Assembly: GCA_002409595.1 (NCBI GenBank)
Contig: DHNQ01000019.1
Coordinates: 62,001 to 126,000, forward strand
Reading direction: 5' to 3'
Length of the DNA: 64,000 nt
From: Dysgonomonas sp. UBA5412
GTDB lineage: Bacteria; Bacteroidota; Bacteroidia; Bacteroidales; Dysgonomonadaceae
The notes beneath the pieces were generated by a model, which was not told the origin of the DNA, made no database searches, and saw nothing but the letters and a program-made list of their open reading frames with translations. Positions 27,496-36,558 of this stretch are shown here, one piece after another. The first letter of the stretch is position 1. Each line of letters begins with the position of its first letter. The position numbers and the translations under genes were made by a program.

Positions 27496-28692
27496 TTATT
27501 TCCGAAGCATTCCTTTATATTTTGGATCATAATTCTTTATCCACCATTTATACATTGCCACAGCAGTTACACAGTATACACCTGCCTGTATCCAGAGTGT
27601 AACATAGTCAAACCAAACATCAGCCAAAGTAGCTCCCATTGTATTTATCTTTATAAATCCATGTATCCCCGGAGTCGATGGAATAATATATGCAATAGCT
27701 TTTAAAGGTTCGGGAATGGCAGTCCAAGGCCAAGAAATACCGGACATGAAAATAAACAATACACTGGTGAATACAAAAAGCATCATTCCAAATTCTCGTT
27801 GCGAACAAAAATAAGATAATGTCATTGCAAAGAATGTTGCAGCCAACAAAAATGGCATTAAAAAAGCGGCAATCGTCAGAGGATCACCAATCTGAGGAAA
27901 TTTGAATAGATAAGGTATAACCCTAAAGACCCAAACCGACACTAACATATAGAGCGACGAATAGCAAAAAGCCTTGCCGATAGTCAATTCTAAAGAACTA
28001 ACGCGCTTGCCTTCTGAGACGTGCGAAGCTATGGTAAAGCGTTTTTTATCATTATGAGTACCTATAATAGTTGCAATGCCAAGAATCAAAGTCTGCTGTA
28101 TAATAAGAACTAAGATAGCCGGAACCAAGAAACTAGCAAATCCATTCTGAGGATTATACATAGTCACCCACTGACTCTCCACCGTTTGACGTGTAGTAGC
28201 ATCCTCCTCCTGACTACCTCCTCCCGTTTCGACAACGCGTATATCTGCTCCCATATCTAACGATACGTCTGTTGCAGCAAGCATCATAGCCTTATAAAAC
28301 AACAAACTACTCATGTCGGCAAAAAGGCTTACCTGCGTTTGCTGCTGAGTATTTATTTTTTTACTGAAATCTCTCGGAATATATATAATACCATATGCCT
28401 CCTTTCGTCTCATAGCTTCCCTCGCTTCTTCCATATCGGTAGCATAACCTATTACCTTCACATCGGCTGTGGCATCTACTTTTCTCTTAAACTCGCGAGA
28501 TAAAACTGAATTAGAATCGTCTACTACCACCACTTTCACATTCCGTGCTGTTTCATTATTATATATAAAACTATACAGAAAAGGATAAGTAAGAGGTACA
28601 ATAAAAAATAAAAGTACAACGGCACTATCTCTGAAAACGACCTTCAGTTCGCCCAGCCAGACATAGTATATATTGAGTAGAAAATTTTTCAT
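27496..28692 (-). CDS. ABC-2 type transporter permease (second of the pair)
   Basis: A 398 aa inner-membrane protein with the ABC2_membrane_3 layout: one N-terminal helix (about 21-40), a large extracytoplasmic domain (about 45-180) with VVVDDSNSVLSREFKRKVDA, then a C-terminal bundle of five to six helices. It resembles YhhJ/YbhR-type exporter permeases. It is the last gene of the tolC-hlyD-permease-permease operon and is 24 bp from the paired permease. No nucleotide-binding domain is fused to it. Confidence 0.87.
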   Translation of the reverse strand: MKNFLLNIYYVWLGELKVVFRDSAVVLLFFIVPLTYPFLYSFIYNNETARNVKVVVVDDSNSVLSREFKRKVDATADVKVIGYATDMEEAREAMRRKEAYGIIYIPRDFSKKINTQQQTQVSLFADMSSLLFYKAMMLAATDVSLDMGADIRVVETGGGSQEEDATTRQTVESQWVTMYNPQNGFASFLVPAILVLIIQQTLILGIATIIGTHNDKKRFTIASHVSEGKRVSSLELTIGKAFCYSSLYMLVSVWVFRVIPYLFKFPQIGDPLTIAAFLMPFLLAATFFAMTLSYFCSQREFGMMLFVFTSVLFIFMSGISWPWTAIPEPLKAIAYIIPSTPGIHGFIKINTMGATLADVWFDYVTLWIQAGVYCVTAVAMYKWWIKNYDPKYKGMLRK

Positions 28693-28716
28693 AACAAAGA
28701 GGTAATATCCATATAC

Positions 28717-29886
28717 TTAACCTTCATACACATTATCGTTCAGCATCTTTCGAATAACACCATAGAAGAAAACAGACAACAAAACAAATGCCAGCAGAGC
28801 TGCATATCTATACATCGAGTATCCTACCGGAATACCATTTAATGCCTGATCTATATATATAAGAAAGAAATGGCGTAAAGGGAAAAAATTGCTAATAGCA
28901 CTAAGACTCCCATCCATAGCCAATGCCGGAAAAGAAAAGCCTGTGATTGAAAAAGAAACCATACCGATCAAGCTGGCAAGACTCAGCGCCAAACGATAGT
29001 TTCTAAATATACCTAACAAAATAACTCCGGCTCCCTGAGCAGCCAGTATCAGGCAGAAATAATTAAAAAACATGGGCAGAAATCCACTCTGCAACGGAAA
29101 TCTATTATAGTAATAGAATACAGACATAAACAATAGAGCAATACCGGTATAAATAATAGTATAAGGCAAGAGTTTGCCTGCAACAACCTTCACGATAGAG
29201 CCATTGCCCATAGCAAGGAGATCTCTACCACTACCCGATTTTATTTCCGAACCAAAGCATGATACCGTAAACATCAATATTATCAGTTGTAATATACCCG
29301 GCATTATCACATTATTCAGATACACAGAATAATTGAGCCAAGGATTTGCCAAAGGATGAGAATCAATAGTTATCGGCTGTAATATCGGCATTATCTGATT
29401 CTCCGTAAGTCCTTTTGCCTCGGCTGTCTGAAGGCCTACTGATGCAGACGCAAGCGTAGAAATAGTCTTAAGATCTTGGAATAATAACGATCCGGATATA
29501 AGAAACGCATTATTGGTATAATAAACCAATTTGGGACGGTTGCCCGAAACTGCATCCTTCGTAAAATCTTTAGGAATGGTCAATACAGCGTATACCTCCA
29601 TTCTCTCCATTTGCAAACGAGCCTCTTTAAACGACAGTTTCTTGTATTTTATATCAGTTTTCTCAAAAGCATCCAGCTGCCGAATCAGAGTTCGTGTAGT
29701 CGTAGTATTATCTAAGTCTACAACAGCTATCGGTATACGTGACGGCAAGCCACTACTCATCATCCAAAGAAAGATGATAAGACATATCAGAGGAGCAGCA
29801 AATATCCCCCAAATGCAAATTTTAGATGAAGCGATACGCAACCATTCCCTTCTGAATATAGCTAATATACCTGTATTTTTACTCAT
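28717..29886 (-). CDS. ABC-2 type transporter permease (first of the pair)
   Basis: A 389 aa protein with the same architecture as its neighbour: helix at about 22-45, an exported domain with IAVVDLDNTTTTRTLIRQLDAF, and five or six helices from about 190 onward. The two permeases probably form a heterodimer that exports a drug or lipid-like substrate through the HlyD-family adaptor and TolC-like channel encoded upstream. No ATPase gene is in the operon. Confidence 0.87.
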   Translation of the reverse strand: MSKNTGILAIFRREWLRIASSKICIWGIFAAPLICLIIFLWMMSSGLPSRIPIAVVDLDNTTTTRTLIRQLDAFEKTDIKYKKLSFKEARLQMERMEVYAVLTIPKDFTKDAVSGNRPKLVYYTNNAFLISGSLLFQDLKTISTLASASVGLQTAEAKGLTENQIMPILQPITIDSHPLANPWLNYSVYLNNVIMPGILQLIILMFTVSCFGSEIKSGSGRDLLAMGNGSIVKVVAGKLLPYTIIYTGIALLFMSVFYYYNRFPLQSGFLPMFFNYFCLILAAQGAGVILLGIFRNYRLALSLASLIGMVSFSITGFSFPALAMDGSLSAISNFFPLRHFFLIYIDQALNGIPVGYSMYRYAALLAFVLLSVFFYGVIRKMLNDNVYEG

Positions 29887-29923
29887 TTAGTCTATTGAGA
29901 TCGTACTGAATTGAACTCCTATA

Positions 29924-30916
29924 TTATTCTTTAATTATTAAAGACATCCCCGGAAGCACATCTATCTTAGGATCTTTAAAGTGCGCTTTCACTTCAAACG
30001 TTTTACGGTCATACTGTCCTGTTGTTTTAGTAGCCTTCCATGCAGCATACGAACCTAAGTCTTTTACGTAATAGACTACCATCTCCACTTCTTGATCGAG
30101 TGCAGGCACATAAGCTTTGAAAGTCGCACCTATATCCTTATAGTCTTTCAGCCTGTCTTCGCGTATATTAAAAGCTCCCCACTTATCATCCAACTTTGTT
30201 ACATTCATTATAGGAGCACCCGTACCAACAAGTTCTCCTTCATTCGGAAATTTTTCAGAAACTTTTCCGTCAATAGGTGAAATCAGATAACTTTCAGTTA
30301 TATATGACGACACTTCGGCAACTGCGCCCCTAGCCCGTTCTAAAAGAGCCATAGCAGCCTCTTTATCTTCGAGTTCTGCTCCGTTCACAGCCATATCGTA
30401 TTGCGACTTAGCAGCCTTTTCGGTAGCCACGGCAGCATTCAATTGCGCTTCTACCTCATCGCGCTTCTGAGCCGTCACTACGCCTTTATCAAACAAATTC
30501 CGAACTCTATTAAAAGATTTTTGAGCAATATCTACTCCCACTTTTGCTTTTTGCCACATTTCAAAAGCTCCTTGTATTTGCTCTACACGAGCTCCTTTTA
30601 TAGCTTTCTTATTTTGGGCAGCAGCACCTTGTTCGGCAGCACTGGCTTGAGCCAGCTTAGCATCTATATCAGGAATACTTAATATAGCCAATGTATCGCC
30701 TTTCTTTACAAAGCTACCTTCATCTACAAGGTATTGGGCTATACGCCCCGGTACTTTGCTGGAGATGCGAACTTCTGTCACGTCAGCTTCTCCTTGTATT
30801 ATATTATCTTCCTGATTGAGGAAAAAGAAACCGTAGAGTCCCACAACTATTATAATTGTAGCAAAGACCAAAATGGGAATAAGCTTCGACCCCGATTTTT
30901 TATTTTCTGTATCCAT
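29924..30916 (-). CDS. HlyD family efflux periplasmic adaptor
   Basis: A 330 aa membrane-fusion protein. One N-terminal membrane anchor (about 13-33) is followed by the split biotinyl-lipoyl half-motifs (ISSKVPGRIAQYLVDEGSFVKKGDTLAIL and SPIDGKVSEKFPNEGELVGTG) around a long alpha-helical hairpin (about 75-205, alanine/glutamate/lysine rich) and a C-terminal beta barrel. It links the inner-membrane permeases to the outer-membrane channel. It lies 37 bp before the permease pair. Confidence 0.92.
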   Translation of the reverse strand: MDTENKKSGSKLIPILVFATIIIVVGLYGFFFLNQEDNIIQGEADVTEVRISSKVPGRIAQYLVDEGSFVKKGDTLAILSIPDIDAKLAQASAAEQGAAAQNKKAIKGARVEQIQGAFEMWQKAKVGVDIAQKSFNRVRNLFDKGVVTAQKRDEVEAQLNAAVATEKAAKSQYDMAVNGAELEDKEAAMALLERARGAVAEVSSYITESYLISPIDGKVSEKFPNEGELVGTGAPIMNVTKLDDKWGAFNIREDRLKDYKDIGATFKAYVPALDQEVEMVVYYVKDLGSYAAWKATKTTGQYDRKTFEVKAHFKDPKIDVLPGMSLIIKE

Positions 30917-30938
30917 ATTCTTATAATGAGTTTTTATT

Positions 30939-32333
30939 TTAATACAATTTTCGACCCAACGCTTTGTTCAGATATATTCGGCAAAGTATTATATCTATCT
31001 GTGCATCTATTTGTTCGGAATGAGCAGAAAGCCATGCAGTATGTGCAGCCATTGCATCTGAAGCCGAAATGACTCCTTCTTCAAATCCAACATTGGCATA
31101 GCGTAGATTTTCGTCAGCTTTCTCCGTATTCTTCAATGTTGATGTCAGCTTTTTATTAGCTTCATTCAGTTTATATGTAGACTGATTGATTTGTAAAGTA
31201 ATCTTTTCTTTTGCGTCAGCCAATTCAAATTGTTTAATACGGGTTTCTGCCTTAGCCGCACTTAATCGCGATGAACTGGAAAAAAAGTTTAATGGAACTT
31301 TAAGTACCAGACCAACATTCCACATACCACCGAATTTCTTTTCAAATCCATCATTTAAATTTGGATTCGTCCAAAGATAATTTGCAGTAAAAGCAAGATT
31401 GGGCATAAAATCAGCCATTGCTATCTTTTCTTGTTTACCATATATTTTTGTAGCCAGATCAAGACTTCTAATTTCGGATCTGTTGACTAAAGCCTCATCT
31501 ATACTAGGAAACTCTTCGCTTTTTGTGTCCACGAGCAGAGCTTCTATATTTTCGTCTTGCAAGGTTATAGCATCACTTATCTCTAATCCGCATAGTTGCG
31601 ACAAAAGCATTTTAGCTAGGCTAAGCCCATTCTCTGCCTTTGTCTGAGTAATCTCAGCTTCATTGAGTTTTACATTTACAGACAACCGATCTGCTTTGGT
31701 AGCTAAGCCCTCTTCTTCCATCGCCGAAATATCTGAATCCATTTTTTGCATAAGTGCGACATATGCGTCTGCCAGTTTTTTCTTATTGGCTACGGATACT
31801 ACCTGCCAGTATGCATTATCAACCTCTACTATGACATCCGTCATTTGAGTTTCTTTCATTGTCTTCGATAGTTCCTGAGCATAGGAACGCAGGTCGTTGT
31901 AAGCAACTATTTTACCTCCCATAAATAAGGGTTGAGTGAGATTGAATCCTCCTGCCCATACATTTTTGATGTCAACTTCGCCTATTTTCCAAATTTTATC
32001 TCTGAACTCCTGAGAAATAGGAAGAGAGGTTATGTCTCCGATAGGGATGGGTAAAGGTACCTGAGCCGGAAGAAGTGTGGATGGGAGAAGATGAAGATTC
32101 TTTTGATTGTGGAGATATCCTCCAACAAATTGGATTTCGGGAAAGAATTTGGATAATGCTTCTTTCTTGTTATAATATGCAACTTTTTCTTGTTCTGTTG
32201 CTATTTTTAGCGATTTATTATTTTCTATCGCCAGTTGGCGGCATTGATCGAGAGTTAAAAGCTGCTGCGATGCAATATTAATATTGAAAGCAAAAATAAG
32301 TAAAAGAGCTATCCCACAACTTTTATTCATCAT
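30939..32333 (-). CDS. TolC family outer-membrane efflux protein
   Basis: A 464 aa exported protein (signal peptide about 1-23). It starts with the typical LTLDQCRQLAIENNKSLKIA and continues with the two long coiled-coil OEP repeats and a NLTQPLFMGGKI beta-strand pair. It forms a trimeric outer-membrane channel for the HlyD adaptor and ABC-2 permeases encoded downstream (gap 22 bp). A minus-strand TATATTTG box (complement of 32394-32401), 60 bp upstream, is the likely operon promoter. No TetR-type regulator precedes the operon. Confidence 0.93.
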   Translation of the reverse strand: MMNKSCGIALLLIFAFNINIASQQLLTLDQCRQLAIENNKSLKIATEQEKVAYYNKKEALSKFFPEIQFVGGYLHNQKNLHLLPSTLLPAQVPLPIPIGDITSLPISQEFRDKIWKIGEVDIKNVWAGGFNLTQPLFMGGKIVAYNDLRSYAQELSKTMKETQMTDVIVEVDNAYWQVVSVANKKKLADAYVALMQKMDSDISAMEEEGLATKADRLSVNVKLNEAEITQTKAENGLSLAKMLLSQLCGLEISDAITLQDENIEALLVDTKSEEFPSIDEALVNRSEIRSLDLATKIYGKQEKIAMADFMPNLAFTANYLWTNPNLNDGFEKKFGGMWNVGLVLKVPLNFFSSSSRLSAAKAETRIKQFELADAKEKITLQINQSTYKLNEANKKLTSTLKNTEKADENLRYANVGFEEGVISASDAMAAHTAWLSAHSEQIDAQIDIILCRIYLNKALGRKLY

Positions 32334-32393
32334 ATTTGATTGTTATATAATTAGTTTCGTATAATAATTGTCCATGCAACTATATTTGACGCA

Positions 32394-32401
32394 CAAATAT
32401 A
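32394..32401 (-). promoter_or_regulatory. -7 box for the tolC-hlyD-ABC operon
   Basis: The complement reads TATATTTG, a perfect TAnnTTTG, about 60 bp before the TolC start; no clear TTTG lies about 19 bp further upstream. Confidence 0.5.
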
Positions 32402-32454
32402 TAATACTTTTTAAAGGTATAAAAATGATATTAAATAATTTAACATAGAATAAT

Positions 32455-32485
32455 AAAAAAAGGTTCGCATAGGAACCTTTTATTT
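32455..32485 (-). terminator. Terminator of the 53 aa membrane protein gene
   Basis: An AAAGGTTC/GAACCTTT stem (32459-32466 with 32473-32480) is followed on the minus strand by TTTTTTTATTATT. Confidence 0.82.
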
Positions 32486-32506
32486 GTTTTTGGAAAACAG
32501 TAAGTT

Positions 32507-32668
32507 TTAATTTTCTACTTTTTTATGGGAACGTCCCAGATAGTAGGATAAGATCATTGACCCTGCTTGTAAAGCCATCAAGACCAAAAAGGCATTACGC
32601 CTTTTGTTTTTACGGCGAAGAGTTTTCAGTTCTAAGCTTTCTTTATCATTCAATTCAAAATCTTCCAT
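32507..32668 (-). CDS. Small membrane protein (53 aa)
   Basis: A short gene in what would otherwise be a 660-bp gap. It starts MEDFELNDKESLELKTLRRK, then a basic NKRRN patch, one hydrophobic helix (about 27-42, AFLVLMALQAGSMILSYYLG) and ends RSHKKVEN. It has a TATATTTG -7 box (complement of 32725-32732), an adjacent 7-bp inverted repeat (32706-32712 with 32719-32725) and its own terminator, all supporting expression. The positive-inside pattern predicts a cytoplasmic N-terminus. No family recognised. Confidence 0.6.
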   Translation of the reverse strand: MEDFELNDKESLELKTLRRKNKRRNAFLVLMALQAGSMILSYYLGRSHKKVEN

Positions 32669-32878
32669 AATATATTTATTTTTTTAGTTCTAAACAGAAT
32701 TAACAGAAATCTTTTTATAGATTTCAAATATACAAGAAGTTTTCTTTAATAAGGAATACCTTGCAAACAGCATACAGGTTTCTCTTAGTTGATCCTTGAT
32801 ATATTATATAAGAAACAAACCAAGATGGCATTTTGATCAATCGACTGTCATATTTTATAATTATTAAAGCAAATTTAA

Positions 32879-32997
32879 ATAAGCAGTAACAGCAAAAAGA
32901 GGGGAATTGTAGATGCTACTCCTTTGAGATAGTGCCCGGCTCCTCGTCTACGTGGTGTATTATCTCCAAGACTTAATTCTCCGGACGATTTGTAATT
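32879..32997 (-). other. In-frame open stretch after the stop of the carboxypeptidase-regulatory-like gene
   Basis: Directly after the TAA of the gene at 32998 the same frame stays open for 38 codons. It reads like protein: a GELSLGDNTPRRRGAGHYLK stretch, then a strongly hydrophobic end (STIPLFLLLLLI). No ATG, GTG or TTG lies in it, so it cannot be a normal separate gene. It could be a lost C-terminal extension, a readthrough product, or a relic. The remaining gap (32733-32878) shows nothing further. Confidence 0.35.
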
Positions 32998-34119
32998 TTA
33001 CCAATTACTATCGGAGGATGATTCGGCATTCCAGAATTCGGATGTCGTAGAATCAGGAAAATAAAATAACTCTTGACAGAAGCCACTTAATTGACGTTTC
33101 TTTATTGTTTTGGGATCAACCGTTCCAATACATTCTACATCGCAATGATATACAATATTTTCTTGTTTACCCAATTCGTCTATTGCTCCGAATTTATAAT
33201 AGGTATAGCAATCTTTCATATAATACTTGTCTCCTGATTTTTCGAAACTAAATCGGCCTACTTTTCTCAAAGCTTTGATCATTTTACCCATATATCTTTT
33301 ATAGGATTGTAGCTCCATAATAGAATCGACCGATTCTATTTCCATGGATACAATCGTCATGTCGTCTTTATTGATAACGACCTCTCCTCTAGCCCATCCT
33401 TCTTTTCCGGGCAAAGGGGCTATTTCTAGGATCATTAAAGTGCTATCGGAAGAATACGACCGGGTAGTTTGATTATTTTCGCTTTTGCCAAATGTGAAAA
33501 GATGGGAAGCATGATATTCGGCTCCGTACAATTCGGAAGTAGGAGTTATTGTTTTTTGCAACCTTTTTATGTCTATTATATTGTAAATATATGGTACACG
33601 TTCTTCTTTTATAGCTTTTTTCAGCTTCCGCCGGTCAAGAGTAGATGTATATTTCATATAAATCTCATTCTGAAGGGTATCGGTGGATTTGCCTTGTAAA
33701 AAATGAAGTAAATATCCGATAGGGGCATCTGTCAACAAACGTTCTTTGGTATTCAGCATTACTTCGTTCAACAATTTATCGGCAGTGTAAGGGCTTATTA
33801 TTACGGGATTAAGGGATATGGGATTAAGCTCCATTACAACAGCAGGTTGCGCTTGAAGAGCTGCCTTGGTTACATTTTTCGTTTTATAACCTATACATTG
33901 AAAATAGATAATTTCTTCGTTATCTGAAGGAATGGAATATCGTCCATTGGAATCAGTATAAACATAGTCTTTCGAGTTTTTACCGTATTGCACAATCACA
34001 TCAGGAATGGGTAAATCGGTATATTTATCCAGAATGACTCCCTGTATCGAAATTTGTGCAGCTAATGACTGAGTGAGAAATAAAGAAAAAAGGCACAGTA
34101 TATAAAAGGTCTTTTTCAT
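32998..34119 (-). CDS. Secreted carboxypeptidase-regulatory-like domain protein
   Basis: A 373 aa protein with a signal peptide (about 1-20). Residues 22-105 form a CarboxypepD_reg-like beta-sandwich (ISIQGVILDKYTDLPIPDV, VYTDSNGRYSIP), the same domain found at the N-terminus of TonB-dependent receptors. The rest is a DUF5686-like or unknown envelope region with TDTLQNEIYMKYTSTLDRR and EGWARGEVVINKDDMTIVSME. No transmembrane barrel is apparent. Probably periplasmic or outer-membrane associated; function unknown. Confidence 0.75.
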   Translation of the reverse strand: MKKTFYILCLFSLFLTQSLAAQISIQGVILDKYTDLPIPDVIVQYGKNSKDYVYTDSNGRYSIPSDNEEIIYFQCIGYKTKNVTKAALQAQPAVVMELNPISLNPVIISPYTADKLLNEVMLNTKERLLTDAPIGYLLHFLQGKSTDTLQNEIYMKYTSTLDRRKLKKAIKEERVPYIYNIIDIKRLQKTITPTSELYGAEYHASHLFTFGKSENNQTTRSYSSDSTLMILEIAPLPGKEGWARGEVVINKDDMTIVSMEIESVDSIMELQSYKRYMGKMIKALRKVGRFSFEKSGDKYYMKDCYTYYKFGAIDELGKQENIVYHCDVECIGTVDPKTIKKRQLSGFCQELFYFPDSTTSEFWNAESSSDSNW

Positions 34120-34440
34120 ATCTATTTTCTTATAATGTATAATTATACCAACGGTATATATCTTCTTTTATTTGTTTATTTGTTAAGAATAGACTAAAGT
34201 AGAGTTTTTATTTTTTAAGTATACTTTTTCAACTATTTTATCTATATATGGCGAAGGGTATAGCTGAACGTAAACTGAATCGGATAATAATTAAAAAAAG
34301 GGCTAAAAGTGTACAACTTTGTCAGTTTTTAGTTAAAATTACAAAGAGGACTATGGGTCAATAAGCAAAATACTTTTTGTGAAAGAGAACAAACTTACAA
34401 GTTATTTTTACCTTTACGGCAAATAAAAAAACGAATTTCC
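34120..34440. other. Divergent intergenic region
   Basis: About 320 bp of AT-rich sequence between a minus- and a plus-strand gene. TACCTTTA near 34409 is a plausible, imperfect -7 box for the rhomboid gene. No small gene or clear structured RNA was seen. Confidence 0.4.
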
Positions 34441-35097
34441 ATGAACTTAAATATTGAAAGCATACTTCCGATTACCATTATAGCTCTTACTGCAATAACG
34501 AGTATAAAGGGGTTTAGCGATATGAATTTCTTCGACAGATATAAGTTCAATGTAGGGGCTATTCTGGGAAAATCGAAACAGTGGGACAGACTCATCACTT
34601 CGGCTACTTTGCATGGAGATTATATGCATCTTATATTCAATATGATGACTTTATATTTCTTCTCGGATGTTATTATCCTGACATTTGGTATATGGAAATA
34701 TTTAGCCATTTATTTCCTGTCTATCATCGGAGGTGGTTTGCTTGCTTTGTGGGTACATCGCAAGGAGTATTATTATAGTGCAATTGGAGCATCAGGCGGT
34801 GTTGTAGGAATTTTATTTGCGGCAATAGCTCTATATCCTGATATGACTTTAGGAATCATGTTTATCTTACCAATGAAGGGATGGATATTCGGCATTGCAT
34901 ATCTGGCATATTCTATATATGGAATGCAAACCCGACAAGGCAACATCGGGCATGATTCACACTTAGGCGGAGCAGCAATAGGACTTGTGATGGCAATATT
35001 GTTTGAGCCTATGATACTAAAAGTAAATACGTTGTATATCGGCATTATGATTTTGCCTTTGATAGTTCTGGCTTATCTTGTTTTGAAAAAGAAATAA
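34441..35097 (+). CDS. Rhomboid family intramembrane serine protease
   Basis: A 218 aa six-helix membrane protease. Catalytic Ser118 lies in GASGGVVG and His174 in HDSHLGGAAIG, and the oxyanion-side HLIFNM motif (His63/Asn67) is present, so it should be active. Rhomboids cleave transmembrane segments of other membrane proteins; the substrate is unknown. It starts at an ATG matching the usual N-terminal helix, and a small acidic protein gene follows. Confidence 0.92.
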   Translation: MNLNIESILPITIIALTAITSIKGFSDMNFFDRYKFNVGAILGKSKQWDRLITSATLHGDYMHLIFNMMTLYFFSDVIILTFGIWKYLAIYFLSIIGGGLLALWVHRKEYYYSAIGASGGVVGILFAAIALYPDMTLGIMFILPMKGWIFGIAYLAYSIYGMQTRQGNIGHDSHLGGAAIGLVMAILFEPMILKVNTLYIGIMILPLIVLAYLVLKKK

Positions 35098-35100
35098 TTG

Positions 35101-35108
35101 TACATTTG
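35101..35108 (+). promoter_or_regulatory. -7 box upstream of the small acidic protein gene
   Basis: TACATTTG fits TAnnTTTG just after the rhomboid stop; TTG at 35078-35080 is 20 bp upstream. The leader would be about 115 nt. Confidence 0.45.
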
Positions 35109-35227
35109 CCTCGATTTTAACACAAACGAGAAGACGACATTTATAAAAAAAATCAGGCTATTGAACTTAGCATCTGTTTCTTTGTTATTAATTGTACATT
35201 ACATCTTGTTAATTAAATATAACAAAA

Positions 35228-35557
35228 ATGAGCAACCAAAAGGATTCTATACCGTACGACGAAGATGATGCGGTTAAGTTTATACAAAACTATATTCCTC
35301 AAGAAATAAAGGAAAAATATTCTGATGATGAAATCAACTATATCATTGATATCGTGTATGATTATTACGACGAAAAAGGTTTTATGAACGAAGATACCGA
35401 TGAAGATGCGGTAGTAGATATTGATGAAGACGAAATAGTAGAATATGTATTAAAGAACACAAAGAAGGACAAAATAAACAATTTCTCCTCTGAGGACATT
35501 TCATTCATTATACAAGGAGAACTGGCTTATTGTGAGTCGATAGGAATCTTTGAATAA
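35228..35557 (+). CDS. Conserved acidic hypothetical protein
   Basis: A 109 aa, strongly acidic cytoplasmic protein with two halves that look alike: DAVKFIQNYIPQEIKEKYSDDEINYIID and DEIVEYVLKNTKK...FSSEDISFIIQGELAYCES, suggesting an internal duplication of a helical unit. I recognise no named domain. It may be cotranscribed with the OmpA lipoprotein gene 41 bp downstream. Confidence 0.65.
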   Translation: MSNQKDSIPYDEDDAVKFIQNYIPQEIKEKYSDDEINYIIDIVYDYYDEKGFMNEDTDEDAVVDIDEDEIVEYVLKNTKKDKINNFSSEDISFIIQGELAYCESIGIFE

Positions 35558-35598
35558 AAAAAGAACTCAAAACAATAATTATTTTAACTAAATTGATT

Positions 35599-36273
35599 AT
35601 GAAGAATTTTTCATTTTTAGCAGCTATTATATTGAGCTGCTCAATCTTATTTTCTAGTTGTGGAGCTAGCGATACAGTAAAAGGTGGTGGTATAGGTGCA
35701 GGCGCAGGTGGTGCATTAGGTGCAGGTATAGGCGCTATAATAGGTGGCGGTAAAGGTGCTGCATGGGGTGCCGGTATAGGTGCTGTAGTTGGAGGATCTG
35801 CCGGAGCTATTATCGGCAACAAGATGGAGAAACAGAAGAAAGAGTTGGAACAAATAAATGGTGCTCAAGTTGAAGCTATCAATGATGGTCAAGCTATCAA
35901 GGTAACGTTCGAATCAGGTATCTTATTTGCTACAAATTCAAGTACATTGAATTCTACTTCTCAAAACGCATTAAGTAATTTTGCTACTTCTTTGAAGAAC
36001 AATCCTGATACTGATGTACAAATATACGGTCACACAGACAGCACAGGTTCTGATGCTATCAACAATCCTTTGTCTGAAAAACGTGCTCAAGCTGTATATA
36101 ACTTCCTTGCAAGCAAGGGAATCAATGGTACACGTATGGTTTCTCAAGGATTTGGTTCTACTCAACCGGTTGCTGACAACAGTACTACAACAGGAAGAAG
36201 TCAAAACCGTCGTGTAGAAATCTATATTCTACCAAATGAGAAGATGATCCAAGACGCTCAACAAGGCAAGTAA
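35599..36273 (+). CDS. OmpA family lipoprotein with glycine zipper
   Basis: A 224 aa lipoprotein. The signal peptide ends in a lipobox (SILFSSC) with the acylated cysteine near residue 21. Residues about 30-75 are a glycine-zipper segment (GAGAGGALGAGIGAIIGGG), which may insert in the outer membrane. Residues about 105-220 are an OmpA C-terminal peptidoglycan-binding domain with YGHTDSTGSDAINNPLSEKRA and NRRVEIYI. It anchors the outer membrane to the cell wall, as YiaD/Pal-type proteins do. ATG at 35599 is preferred to the TTG two codons earlier. Confidence 0.92.
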   Translation: MKNFSFLAAIILSCSILFSSCGASDTVKGGGIGAGAGGALGAGIGAIIGGGKGAAWGAGIGAVVGGSAGAIIGNKMEKQKKELEQINGAQVEAINDGQAIKVTFESGILFATNSSTLNSTSQNALSNFATSLKNNPDTDVQIYGHTDSTGSDAINNPLSEKRAQAVYNFLASKGINGTRMVSQGFGSTQPVADNSTTTGRSQNRRVEIYILPNEKMIQDAQQGK

Positions 36274-36293
36274 GAATTGACTTACAATATATT

Positions 36294-36332
36294 AAAAAGC
36301 TGTAATCTGAATAAAGATTACAGCTTTTTTCT
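36294..36332 (+). terminator. Terminator of the OmpA lipoprotein gene
   Basis: AAAAAGCTGTAATCT pairs with AGATTACAGCTTTTT around a 6-nt loop, running into a T-run. Confidence 0.93.
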
Positions 36333-36362
36333 TTTTAAGAACTTATTTATTAAAATAAATAC

Positions 36363-36370
36363 TATCTTTG
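36363..36370 (+). promoter_or_regulatory. Promoter -7 box of the cobalamin riboswitch transcript
   Basis: TATCTTTG is a perfect -7 element, placing the transcript start near 36376, just before the aptamer. Confidence 0.6.
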
Positions 36371-36375
36371 ACTTT

Positions 36376-36558
36376 AGATTTTGGTGTCATTGTATTTGCA
36401 TTTTCGCAAACGTGATGAAAAGGGAATCAGGTGAAAGTCCTGAACAGACCCGCTGCTGTAAGCTCTACCACAGTCTTTGAACAATACTCAAAACCACTGC
36501 TCAGAAATGAATGGGAAGGATGTTCGAAGATGGAGTAAGTCAGAAGACCTGCCAAGAT
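36376..36558 (+). ncRNA. Cobalamin (vitamin B12) riboswitch, no downstream gene
   Basis: The aptamer is clear from the conserved core GGGAATCAGGTGAAAGTCC followed by TGAACAGACCCGCTGCTGTA, the central CCACTG...GGGAAGG segment (36494-36519) and the B12 box AGTCAGAAGACCTGCC (36538-36553). It binds adenosylcobalamin or a related form and normally switches off the gene behind it. Here no plus-strand gene follows for almost 1 kb; the next gene (36918-37253) is on the opposite strand. The segment TCAGAAG of the B12 box can pair with CTTCTGA at 36606-36612, a possible switching helix. Confidence 0.9.

Noticed and set aside
36277..36480. 67-codon frame over the riboswitch promoter and aptamer
   Set aside because: It begins before the terminator hairpin and runs through the conserved aptamer; RNA structure explains the sequence.
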